Shown piece by piece: positions 34,425 through 45,282 of a DNA stretch of 64,000 nucleotides; the first letter of the stretch is position 1; every line of letters starts with the position of its first letter. The notes beneath the pieces were generated by a model, which was not told where the DNA came from, searched no databases, and saw only the letters and a program-made list of their open reading frames with translations. The DNA lies in contig OU015655.1 in assembly GCA_907165275.2 (NCBI GenBank), positions 12,412,501 through 12,476,500 on the forward strand. Reading direction: 5' to 3'. Source of the DNA: Zygaena filipendulae. Taxonomy: Eukaryota > Arthropoda > Insecta > Lepidoptera > Zygaenidae. The position numbers were made by a program, and so were the translations under genes.

Positions 34425-34710
34425 CTAGCATTTCCCCGCGATTTCACCCGCATTAATTTCGGAGTTCCCGCGGGAATTCCAGGGCGAAAAGTATCCTATG
34501 TCCTTCTCTGTGCCCCCTATAACGAGTAGTATGCAAAATTTAATGCACTTCCAACAATTATCGTTAGTCAAAACCAAAAGAGAAAAATGATAAATAATAC
34601 CTAAACTTTCCTCATGAATCACTATCTGCTGGTGAAAACCGCATGAAAATCCGTTCAGTAGCTTTTAAGTTTATCGCGAACAGACAGATGCGGCGGAGGA
34701 TTTTGTTTTA
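34425..34710 (+). repeat. SINE-like dispersed repeat
   Basis: CTAGCATTTCCCCGCGATTTCACC start, GTTCCCGCGGGAATTCC core, and an AAATCCGTTCAGTAGC region near the 3' side. Confidence 0.7.
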
Positions 34711-35507
34711 TAATATTTGGACATAGATAAGCAATAGTGTGTCGCAGAAACTTTGAGTAAATGGAGTATTTAAATTATAGCATCATTTTTTGTCAACATT
34801 TTTTTTATGTTCAACAATTTGGTGGTATATAAACAATATTGTAGTAAGGTAAAAAATAACTAAAAAACGTTCTACAACTCTAAATAAGTGTTCCGTATCA
34901 ATAACTTAATTTTGTGGGTTAATATGTTATTGCTTATCTGCGTCCATTTAGTCATTTATTTAATAACGTTATATTATAGTTGTACATATAATTTCATACT
35001 GTAACAATATGAATAAAATATTTGATATGATAGGGTGAACAATTATAAAGACTTAAAATATAGAATTTATCATTTAAAGTCATTAAACAATTTTGCGGTA
35101 GCAAAATATTGTACCTATATCTATATAATAAACATTAGTGTTTGTCAGATTGATGCAAAATTGAGATTTTCATAAATTAAGCTCGTCACACACGGAATAA
35201 TACATGGTTCTTTAAAAATATATTATTATGCAGTACCGTAATTGACTGAGAGGCAAACAATGCACATCTCAACTGTGCTACAGTGTGCAAATCAAGACAC
35301 AATCAAGGTTTAAAGCGCTATTGACAAACTAAAACCTGTTTATGATAATATTATATCGGTACGCAACTATGCACTCACTGTACATAGTGTACCTGTACAT
35401 ACCTTATATTTTAATTATTTACTAATTATATTCCATTAGAACATGCTCAAATTCAAATTTACATATCGAAAAGATACAATAAAAAAAATTAGAGTAGGTA
35501 TAATATA

Positions 35508-35854
35508 CAACGTGTTAATGAATTAACTGAAAACTAGAAAGTAGTTTGCTCAGAATCAACTAGCGAATCGATCGCATTGTTTTAATATAGGTTATATTGT
35601 TTCATTTTTACTAGCCCATGTCTAAATTATTTATAATACAATATTTGGCGCGTACGCCGCCCGCAGCAAAAAAAATTCGAACCGGTAGGCGCGGGCGTAG
35701 CGCTTGGAAATTTCGTAGATAGGTCACCTCCAAACTAATGTTGAATAACTTTTAAAGTATAAATTTATTCGACATAAAATATATTGTAAACATATTATTG
35801 TTTATTTTTTTAAATGGGGTGTATCAGGTTTTCAGTTAATTCATTAACACGTTG
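35508..35854. repeat. CAACGTG MITE, intergenic copy
   Basis: Full-length, with inverted ends and TA on both sides. The right end contains the GTGTATCAGGTTTTC stretch also seen in the fragment at 411-500. Confidence 0.85.
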
Positions 35855-36564
35855 TATAGTAATGTAATGTAAAAATAAATAAAAACATTGTTACACAACA
35901 GCTGGTCAGTTAACTATATTTAATTACAGTATTATTATTGTCCATACTGTCTTATTGATAAAAAAAGTACCTTGGTACAAATTACCATACCTACTATTAT
36001 TGCGATAAGGTAATGGGATGAAAAGTTTAAGCATCGGATTATATTGATCTATACAATAATAATTAATATATATATATATAAAATAATAATAACAATAATA
36101 TCTTATTTCAATGTATTCGTCACTTTTTTCATATTATGCATAAAAATCGCAAGTGTTCGCAAGCAAATATTCCTCGAGTAGAGAATCAAGATAATCATTA
36201 TTGATGACTAATATAATCGTATAGAAAAACAAAACACTCGTTTTATATTAACTATGATTATTTCTATAATAAATGTATATAATAAATAATATTATATTGC
36301 ATGCTCGAAATTCCATTAGCAATCTTAAACAGTACCTTAGAAAAAGACTTCAGACTTCCTGATTCCGATCAACAGAGATTCTTAATTTTTTTTTTTTGAG
36401 ACTACAGAATAGAATATGTTAACAATAAAATAGTCGCCTTTTCTTTTCTTTTTAAAAGCCTCCATATATGTAGAGATAAATATATAAATATGTGTAAATA
36501 TTATAAAACATTCAATATACCTACTTAAATTGTGTTGCATATACTAGAATCCAAAGAAAATCAC

Positions 36565-36596
36565 AACACCTCAACTTACAATTAAGTTGAGGTGTT
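36565..36596. other. Perfect 14-bp stem hairpin with CAAT loop
   Basis: AACACCTCAACTTA and TAAGTTGAGGTGTT are exact reverse complements separated by CAAT. The surrounding AT-rich DNA shows no repeat ends that would make it part of a known MITE here. Confidence 0.8.
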
Positions 36597-37163
36597 ATAA
36601 TCACTACAATACGCTATAAATACAGCTAACCATAAAAACACAGTCAATTACTAAATAACAATATTGTTGAAAGCATTTTAATCATTTAGTGAAGTTCCCT
36701 TATTAAAGTTTTATAAATACAAGCAATTATAATATTAAAGTATTATAAAGAAAGTATACAACATACAATACATTACTGTAACTGCTTTATATTAATAATT
36801 TTTAGGCGGCTTAACAGTATACATTATTAATAATGATTATTTCTGTTCATTTTTTATAATAGAATTAGTTGAACTTAAATATTATTATTCTATTGGCAGT
36901 AGTAAAAATATTAGTGGTTAATATAATTTAAAAGTCAAACACAACTGTTCAAACTAACGCAGATGATCTGAACTATTTTGGGGCACATAATTATGGTTCC
37001 ATACAACGGGGCGTCTCTTTACCATCTCACTTAACGTATACTGATTGCCTATTGCGTGAGAATATAGTGATTGAAAACCTAACAGAATACATTATAATAC
37101 ACAACCATCACAGTTACATTTCATTTTTACGCTGACATATATGTATATTATGTTACCATAATT

Positions 37164-37173
37164 ATTTATTTAT
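37164..37173 (-). promoter_or_regulatory. Candidate LITAF poly(A) signal
   Basis: Overlapping TTTATTTATT on the plus strand gives AATAAATAAA on the coding strand, about 30 bp past the stop codon. This would imply a very short 3'UTR, and signals further left are also possible. Confidence 0.35.
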
Positions 37174-37202
37174 TCATGTCGTTGGTGATAATTATGGTTC
37201 AC

Positions 37203-40200
37203 TTATCGTCGATAGCGACCGAGGTAGGCGTTGCAGTTAGGACACTTGTGGTGGACGTCCATGCAGCTATCTATACAGCATGGTATCAAGCAACAACCGC
37301 AAACACATCTGCCAAACCACAGAGCAAATAAATTAACTAGAGAGGACGTAGGCGGGGCAGGCGCGCTACCGTTGCAAAGGAAGTTAGAGCAAATGCTCTA
37401 ACTTACCCAAAACTTCTTTTGCTGCCATCCCAAGTGTATTTACCACAATATTCCTACAGCTGTGAATTTTAAAAACAGTGACTAAGCAAAAACGTAACCA
37501 TAAAGCGTTTATTAAATTTCTTTATGTTAATGAATGTTTTAGTGTGTAATGAATAGTTTTGTGTGCAGAAGTCACATGTTGATGTCCCTTCTATCTGTTA
37601 TTTTCTGTTCTGTGTGCCAAACCATTAAAGTAAATAAATAGGTACACACATAGCTATTCTCCGCGACTTCTTCCGCGCGAATTTCGAGATTTTCGGAAAG
37701 TTTTTGTTTCGGGATAAAAGTAGGCATACTGTGCTCGTTTTAACAAATTTTTTTTCAACTCACCCAATTAGAAATATGATAGCGCTAGATATATAAGCGA
37801 TGAGTCCCGGTTTCGTCTGTGTGGCGGTGTTGATTTCAGCGTGGCAGCTGGGGCATATCATGTGCGTGGGTTGAGGCCCTACAGGCACCACTGTCGTCAC
37901 TATTTGAGGCCCCGACGCTGTAATGGCGTGAAATTATATTAATTTTTACATTGAAAAAGTCTAAAATAATGCCACAAAATTTTTAGATAGAAAAAAAATA
38001 ATAGACACCTATTTTTTTGATTTTTCAAATTATTGAAAAAAATACTTAGGTCCGTATTCCAAAAGGTTGCTCAACTCATGAATCTAGTTTTAAAACTGAT
38101 TTCAAGTAAAGCTTTAATTTTAGGACCTTACTTGAAACGAGATTCATCAATCAACAATCAGCTGAGTTATTTCCTTATTCTAGAACGACGCTTGAGTACT
38201 AATCTATACTCAAGCAAAGATTTGATCTTTGTTTACGTCTGTCATGTCAAGACCACTTAACCAATCAGAGTTCAATATCTCTGCTCAAGACTAGTTTCAA
38301 GTGATTAGAACCAATCAGAGTTCAGAATCTCTACTAAAGACTAATGTCAAGTGATTAGAACTTAAGACGAATTCTATAATAAGATGTACGCTTGAGTTAT
38401 GATTTGAACTTAAACTAATCTCAAGAGAAACGTGATCTGAGTCACCTTCTGGAATAAGGACCTTAAATAAAGCTTAAGTTTAGGAGTGGTGGCTCGTGAC
38501 GTCATAACTAAGTATAAGTAATAAAGTGTACACCTAGGCGTGACGTCACACGAAATTTCAACTCAATGTATCGACGTTAATTTTTGATTACGGAAAAAAA
38601 AGGAAAAACACGTGACCAATATTTGGTCATCTAGCCCCTTATTCATAGAAATCAGTATTTATTTACCCTACTCTACATAGCCTCTTATCAATTTCATTTA
38701 AATGAAATATCACAGAATTTAAGAGTTTTTCTAGGGAGCAGCAGTACTGTAGTAGACTGATGTTTACGTAATAAGCTCAAAGATAGAAGGAGCCTATAAA
38801 CTGCTCTCAAGTACTTGAGCCACTTTTGATTTGTTTGCTAGTTGGAAAATAATAATTTACATTCTTATCTTTTACCATTGGGTCATACCGAATATTAAGT
38901 TTACAGCATAAATAAAATAAAAGCTTATGCTCTATGATCAGCAAGTAGTTATAGATAATATTAGTAGATAAACAAAATCTGCTTTAAAATATTAGTACCT
39001 ACTGGAGTAAACTTTAAATTAGATCTACCTATCTAGAACATAACATTTTTATGCTCATCGCCGATTTGGTATTAATGATAGAAGGTATGTTCTTTCTAAT
39101 AAAAAAGAGCTAATATTACTAGTTGTGCCCCGCGGTTTCACCCGCGTTAATTTCAGAGTTCCCGCGGGAATTCGGGATAAAAAGTACCCTATGTGTTAAT
39201 CTGATGTATAAGCTATATTATTGTAAAGTTTCATTTCAATCCATCCAGTAGTTTTTGCGTGAAAGAGTAAAAAACATCCATCCATCCATCCATCAATCCA
39301 TACATACATACTCACAAACTTTCGCGTTTATAATAATCCTACTAATATTATTACATTATTAATAATATTATTATTATAACAAAAATTCGCTTAGCTCATA
39401 AAAGAAAATAAAGATATGCCTTAGTAGTAATAGTTCAGTTACAGATCTAATTATTTAATTAGGTACATTTTGACATCCCATCAACCTATTTTGCGATATT
39501 ATGTTCATGTACTAAGCTCATAAAAATATTAAATTCTGGAAAATCAAGTAGGTTTCAACAAGGCTGCCAAACAATTTGGAAAAATTAATCCAAACAGTTC
39601 ATCAACTAGTCAGTCTAACAGCTTGGAATATTTAAACCCACAGTGCGATTACCTCAGTCACAGATAATATAATGTGGTCTAGGGAATTTTAGTGTTTATT
39701 TTTTATTATTATTTTATAAACCTTTATGTATTAGTAGTATATTAATTAGCATTATTCTTTTACAAATATTTTTTGTACTTTCAGAGATATGACTCTTTAA
39801 AAGTTCAAGTTAGACAAGGAAAGCGCTAGTCTTATAGTAACGTCGCTCGGCTTGTAACGCCCTACAACCGCCATAGAAATTACAAAATTCCGTTTTAGAA
39901 AGAGAGAGACATAGTAAAAATTAAACAGTTTATAACTATTTTATATTTAATCAAATCTATTGATTTTCTCGCTTATGTTATGCTTGATATTTTCGAGTGT
40001 AATTATTGGATATTAAAATTTCAACAACAGTGAAATAGCTTATTAGGAAAAAAAATGTCCAAAAAGTTTGATCATTGAACTACTGGTCGGACTAGTTAGA
40101 ATAAACCCAATTTGCTATAAATTAAACCATCATTCCTATAGTATAAATTAAACATAATATAAATAATTTTACATTCGCTAATATTTGCATATTGCAAAGC

Positions 40201-43200
40201 AGGAAAAAATATTAGAGCAGATAAATTATTTTGCACTATAATTAAGCTGATGCATTTCTGTTAAAGTAAATATAAAATCAAACTACCAGTACCTTTTTAA
40301 GGTTAATATTACTAGCTGTGCCCCGCGGTTTAACCCTCGTGAGTTTCGGAATTCCCGAGGGAACTCTTTTAACTTCTTTTATTCTTCTTCTCCTTACAAT
40401 AACAAACGCAACAAAAAAGAATTATATAGCGAAAATGGTCGAGCCGTTCACGCGTGATGCCGTGACCAATGGGAATAGGGATTAATTTTTATATGTATAG
40501 ATATAGAATAGGAGGTTCCTCTTTGATCTGATTAACAGTTAAACAGCCTCTAGGATTGGATCCCTGATCTATTTCGACTGACAAGTAGATCCAGAGTTTA
40601 CAACCTCACCTCCGGAGTACCCGCGGGAATTCCGGGATAAAAAGTACCCTATGTCATCACTTTTCTTATAAGTAAAATAATTTTTAAAACCGGTTCAGTA
40701 AATCCAGAGATTACCCCCTACAACCTCACAAACTTTACCTCTTTATAATATTAGACCCCCCCGGCCCCCACACCTGGCGGACCTAACCCGAAAAAATTGA
40801 AATAAAATTTAGGTCAAAATTAGGGGCTTTTTAGGTGAGCAATTGATAAATTAAGTACACTAACGATTTGGTAACTTGAACCCCTGGGTAAAGACGGCCC
40901 TGATCTTCCGTACCGCTGCTTTGGCCTTTGGGTTATTAGGTACTAGCTGTTACCCGCGATCTCACCCGCGGTAATTTCGGAGTTCCCGGATAAAATGTAC
41001 CCTATACCTTCTCTGTATACCTGAAAATGCGTATGTCATATTAATGATCATCGGCTGAGCCGTTAAGGCGTAAAAGCATATCAAGCAAACAAACAAACTC
41101 GTTTTTGCATTTATAATATGTGCTTGCCTTTCACTATAAATTGTAAATATTTTCTTTAAATGTCTAAACTTGTATTTAGTATTTACTTAAAAATCATGTG
41201 TCAAATACGACCACCAGTGCGCCGGAAAAGTTATATTTTCTCATTCCAACGGCAAAGAAATCACTATTAATCGCTAAATAATGATCTACCATAAGTATAT
41301 AAATTTTAGGTAGATAATCTGAGTGTTCTTTTTTGAATCCTTTATTCTTCCTTCAAGTGATGAAACAATACAAAACACTGCACGAGGAAACCACTGCTAC
41401 TACAGCATAGCGGAGCGTTGGAAAATGATGTTACACTCAGTCACAGGACTGTTGATGGGACTTGATATTTATGGAACTTGAATGTTTGTACAATCATAAC
41501 TGCTTCAAGTGATTTTACATGCCTATTAACATAGCTAATTGTGGGAAAAAGTACTCTTTGTCACGAACTCTTTGTAGCTTCCTATATGTGAAAGAATCGT
41601 CAATTTTCTACAATTTCATAAATCTTAATCTACAATCTATACTTACATGTAATAAAATTGTAACAGGTCGATGTCTGTACATGGGAGATAAATAGGAAAA
41701 AATAAATTTAGGCAACTCTATGAGTGATATAGATGCCAAAAATAACGTTTTTAGAATTTTTGTCTGTCTGTATGTTTGTATTCATGCTACACAAAAACTG
41801 CTGCACCAAATTGAATGCAGTTTTTTTTTATGCATTGCTAAGGGTCTAACTTAGATACTCATGGTTCGATTTTTTCGAAATTCCATCTAGAAATCGAGAT
41901 ATTAAAAAAAATGCTGGTCACTACCTATAAATGTGAAAGTGCAGATGTTTGTTACTCAATCATGCAATGGCTGAACGGATTTGGATGAAATTTGGCATGC
42001 ATGTAGTCTTTGATATGGAAAAGAACCTACGCTACCTTTTATCTCGGAATCCCCACGGGATCTCCGACATTCATGCAGGTGAAACCACGGGGCACAGCTA
42101 GTCTGTATAAAAATCTAGGTAACAAGAATGGTAAACCGCCTAACGAGGTGTCCTCCTATAGACCAATAAGCCTTCTCCCGGTAATATCTAAGCTTTTTGA
42201 AAAAGTTATTTTGCAGCGTATGAAACCAATTTTAGATGAAAACCAAATAGTACCCGATCATCAGTTTGGCTTTAGATCACATCATTCCACAGTTGAACAA
42301 GTGCACAGAGTTGTACGGAAGATAAGACAGACTCTTGAAAGGAAGGAATACTGTTCAGCTGTGTTTCTGGATATCCAACAGGCCTTTGACCGCGTATGGC
42401 ATAAAGGACTCCTGTTTAAATTAAAGAAGCTATTGCCTAATTCACTCTATATGCTCTTAAAATCTTACCTTGAAGATCGAATCTTTCAAGTGAAACACAG
42501 CAACGAGCTCTCTACATTTCGGGAATGCAGAGCGGGTGTGCCTCAGGGATCTGTACTGGGTCCAGTATTGTACACGATCTTTACAGGAGACTTACCCCTT
42601 TCCGAATCAATATTGACAGCCACATATGCAGATGACACGGCGTGCTTGACGAGCAGTCCTGATCCTGGAATCGCTTCTGCGACTCTCCAAAGCCATCTTA
42701 ATAAGCTCAGTGTCTGGTTGGATAAATGGCGAATACAGACAAGTTCTTTGAAATCCGTCCACATCACATTTGCACTAAAAAATGGAGACTGCCCTTCAGT
42801 TAAATTAAGGGGTGTAACCTTGCCACATAAAGATCGTGTTAAATATCTAGGCTGTCACTTAGATAGAAGGCTAAACTGGAAAGCTCACATAAACGCCAAA
42901 CGAGAAGAGCTGAAACTGCGCTACCAAAGTATGTACTGGCTCATTGGACGCTCATCTAAGCTGTCACTGAATAATAAACTCCTCATTTACAAATCAGTAT
43001 TGAAGCCCATCTGGACCTACGGTATACAACTGTGGGGTTCTGCTAGTACATCCAACATAGAAATATTGCAGCGCTTTCAAAACAAAATATTGCGCAATAT
43101 TTGTAACGCCCCTTGGTTTACTAGGACCAGTGAAATACACGAATATCTAGAAATGTCTACCATTAAAGAAGAAATTGAATGTCACCTCAACAGCTACAAG

Positions 43201-44641
43201 CGACGACTCTCTCAACATAAAAATTTTCTGGCTCAACAACTGCTGGACACATCGGGTGATGTGATACGTTTAAAAAGACCCAACCTTCTAAGATTTTAGT
43301 TTGTCTGGGGATAGTCTTGAAGGATGTCTGTTGTCATTGGACAGGGACTCCACATGTCACTTGCTTTGTAACACATCTGATAAAGGCTTGATGGCTGATG
43401 GCAGATATATAAATTGCAGCAAAAAAAAAAAAAAAGGTAACAAGCAAGCAGAAGTGTTTTGCACTGTCAAATCAAATCAATCTCAAATGAAGTTTTTTTC
43501 AGAATTTTAACTGATAAAAAAATTGTGTTAGATTTTGAATATTTTTTCAATCCTTACTATCAAATATCAATTGACTGAGTATTCTAGATGTTATATAGGT
43601 TGTTTGCTTGCACACCCACATATAAATAATTAGTAGCATTTAATGTGTTTTCTTATTCATAGCTTTTTCTCATTATTAAACAAACAACTCAAACAAGTGA
43701 ATGATAATAATTTTAAGGTTCTATTTTCGTTTGGAAACTATGAACTACAGTTATGAACACTTTATACCTACACTAGCTGTGCCCTGCGGTTTCTCCCGCG
43801 GTCATTTCAGAGTTCCCGCGGGAATTCCGGGATAGTAAGTAACGTGAATGCCAAATTACATCTAAATCTGTTCAGCGCCGTTTTTGCGTGATTGAGTAAT
43901 AAACATTCACACTTTCACATTTATAATATTAGTAGGATATCATAATTTTATAATTTATGATGATTTTAAGTAAACTGTTATTTAGGGGATTATTATTTGA
44001 TTTATTATTCATTGATTTTTTATTATTCAATTATGATACAAATTTACTAAAATTTTGTCTAAAAATGCACATTATTCTGATGAGTAGGATATTTTTTCCT
44101 TTTCTCGATTCATATACAATAATTCTACGTCCCTAGTACAACAACAAGCTTGTTTCAGATTGCCAACACTGTTAAGCATACACCATATTCAAGTAAATCC
44201 ACACATTGACATTAAAATTCCTCCACCAAAAAACATTAAAGGTCAAGTGAAGCGAATGAAGTGAAACAAGTGAAACCTATGAAATCTCTACCTGTATAAA
44301 TATTAAAAATTATTGCTCACATAATATGGACAAATGAAACAACTGCCTAATAAATATACATCAGAAACTGTTACAAGGTCGTATTTCGTCATAATTCATG
44401 TTGTCATTGTGTGTTCGCGAAAATGGAGTAGGTACCTACCTATGGCCTATGATGATGCTTTGGTGCCTGTGGGACAAGCATTGAAATGTTACTTACCAGG
44501 TGAATATTGAGGTGTGTAAGGACTGGAAGGGCCTACACCTCCAACGGCCTGAAAGTAGCTCGGTGGAGCAGCAGGCGGAGGCTGTATTGTGTTACCATTG
44601 CCCCAGCCGTATGGAGGAGGGTTCGCGCCATTTTTCTCCAT
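37203..44641 (-). CDS. LITAF-like: LITAF-domain membrane protein, complete
   Basis: Three coding exons, 44641-44497, 37917-37764 and 37308-37203, 134 aa, all phases closing. The N-terminus is Pro-rich with two PPxY-type motifs (PPPY at 8-11 and PPSY further on), which in the family recruit WW-domain ubiquitin ligases. The C-terminal half is a LITAF/SIMPLE domain: CPSC (C70, C73), a hydrophobic Cys-rich stretch (about 86-115, GLIAYISSAIIFLIG then CVCGCC), and CPNC (C122, C125). The family binds zinc through these pairs and inserts a monotopic hydrophobic hairpin into the cytosolic face of late endosomes and lysosomes. Intron 2 is 6.6 kb and carries a LINE and several repeats. Exon 3 begins only a few bases after a dispersed repeat. 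A 5'UTR intron lies just upstream of the start. Insects often have several LITAF paralogs, so orthology to a named gene is not claimed. Confidence 0.94.
37317..37620 (+). repeat. 300-bp dispersed repeat against the LITAF exon 3 acceptor
   Basis: Homologous to 2824-3115 and 61153-61445. The AGAGCAAATAAATTAAC end is within about 10 bp of the exon 3 acceptor, so on the coding strand its GTTAATTTATTTGCTCT sequence forms the pyrimidine-rich tract in front of GGCAG. Confidence 0.75.
38049..38465. repeat. MITE of about 415 bp with GGTCCGTATTCC ends, second copy
   Basis: Left end TTAGGTCCGTATTCCAAAAG, right end CTTCTGGAATAAGGACCTTAA. It aligns over its full length with 5819-6237. In LITAF intron 2. 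Confidence 0.85.
38466..38640. repeat. Partial GGACACGTA-family MITE
   Basis: Contains AGTGGTGGCTCGTGACGTCA (38485-38504) and a second TGACGTCA at 38541-38548, then GATTACGGAAAAAAAAGG. The outer end is truncated. Confidence 0.65.
39118..39343 (+). repeat. SINE-like dispersed repeat
   Basis: ACTAGTTGTGCCCCGCGG start, GTTCCCGCGGGAATTC core, a CATCCATCCATCC tandem of variable length and a TTCGCGTTTATAATA end. Same subfamily as 10529-10752. Confidence 0.75.
39344..42117. other. LITAF intron 2, repeat-rich
   Basis: No exon recognised. It contains further CCCGCGG-type SINE-like pieces on the plus strand at about 40310-40380, 40610-40755 and 40950-41115, and one in minus orientation at about 41900-42105. 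Confidence 0.5.
42118..43444 (+). mobile_element. 5'-truncated jockey-type LINE with target duplication and poly(A)
   Basis: The insert runs 42127-43435 and is flanked by GGTAACAAG at 42118-42126 and 43436-43444. The 3' end is a 15-A run (43421-43435). The long side duplication plus poly(A) tail is the mark of target-primed reverse transcription. It has landed next to the end of a minus-orientation SINE-like repeat. Confidence 0.93.
42127..43299 (+). pseudogene. C-terminal part of LINE ORF2 reverse transcriptase
   Basis: About 390 codons remain open to a TAG stop. The frame starts inside the RT domain at KPPNEVSSYRPISLLP and includes the LDIQQAFDRVWH, GVPQGSVLGP and YADD boxes, then the thumb (VKYLGCHLDRRLNW) and a C-terminal region with YGIQLWGSA. 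The endonuclease and the N-terminal part of RT are missing because of 5' truncation, so it cannot move by itself. The lack of stops or frameshifts indicates a recent insertion. The apparent upstream start lies in unrelated repeat sequence. Confidence 0.92.
43775..43936 (+). repeat. SINE-like dispersed repeat, short form
   Basis: CTAGCTGTGCCCTGCGGTTTC start, GTTCCCGCGGGAATTCCGGG core and a TTTATAATATTAGTAGGAT end, with an internal deletion compared with 10529-10752. Confidence 0.8.
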
Positions 44642-45120
44642 GTTTCTTTCTTCTTACTAAAATATAGCAATTCAAATTATTAATTAATTACTGATACCAA
44701 TATAGAATTACTATACAACAATATAAAATTGAATTGTTTAGTTCAGACTTCAGTGATGCAATAAAATCTTGAAGCTATTTATAGCTATGATTCAAACCAA
44801 AAACTATTTAAAATTAGGTACATTTGCTGTCTATAAGTATTTAAAAAAAAGCTGTTTTGATGACACCAAGAAGAATAATAAAATTATGAATACCTAGGTA
44901 GGTACCTAATACAAATTATTTTACTTACATTTTCCGTAAGTAGAAATAGAAACCAAAGATTTTACTGTCCAGTGTCCACCAAAGATCATATAATCACTAC
45001 GTTTGAAGATGTGGGTCTCCCATACTGTGAAATGGAATGACGCGAATTGTCAAAATTTTCGCCCATGCAATCATGGCGGATTCTTACAAAAATAGTGCTG
45101 TTCTGCTTATTTATAGCGAA
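44642..45120 (-). promoter_or_regulatory. LITAF 5'UTR, 5'UTR intron and probable promoter
   Basis: On the coding strand an acceptor (TATATTTTAG) places the 5'UTR of the ATG exon at 44656-44642. A GTAAGTAA donor at 44928 gives a non-coding exon ending at 44929 and an intron of 44657-44928. The non-coding exon probably starts within about 45000-45120; no TATA box is clear. Confidence 0.6.
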
Positions 45121-45183
45121 TGGTCGATATATCGATATCGGTAAGAAATCAAGAATACTACGGTTCTTCAGTTTTATTTTATA

Positions 45184-45282
45184 GCTACGGAAAAAAGCAC
45201 CTGCGATGGCTTAATTGCTGTCGGTTAAGTATATTTAATATCGAATAATGTACCTAAGCCATCATTGGTGCCTTTTTCAGCT
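45184..45282. repeat. Small MITE, about 99 bp
   Basis: AAAAAAGCACCTGCGATGGC at the left and GCCATCATTGGTGCCTTTTT at the right are imperfect inverted repeats around a 45-bp AT-rich core. Confidence 0.7.

Larger units (their letters stand above)
35855..37202. other. Intergenic, AT-rich, downstream of LITAF
   Basis: No gene seen. It holds short ATA/AAT runs near 36070-36100 and a perfect hairpin at 36565-36596. The right end is the LITAF 3'UTR. Confidence 0.5.

Noticed and set aside
42010..42126. LINE frame appears to start upstream at 42010
   Set aside because: That part is SINE-like repeat sequence read in frame by chance; the LINE begins after the GGTAACAAG target duplication.
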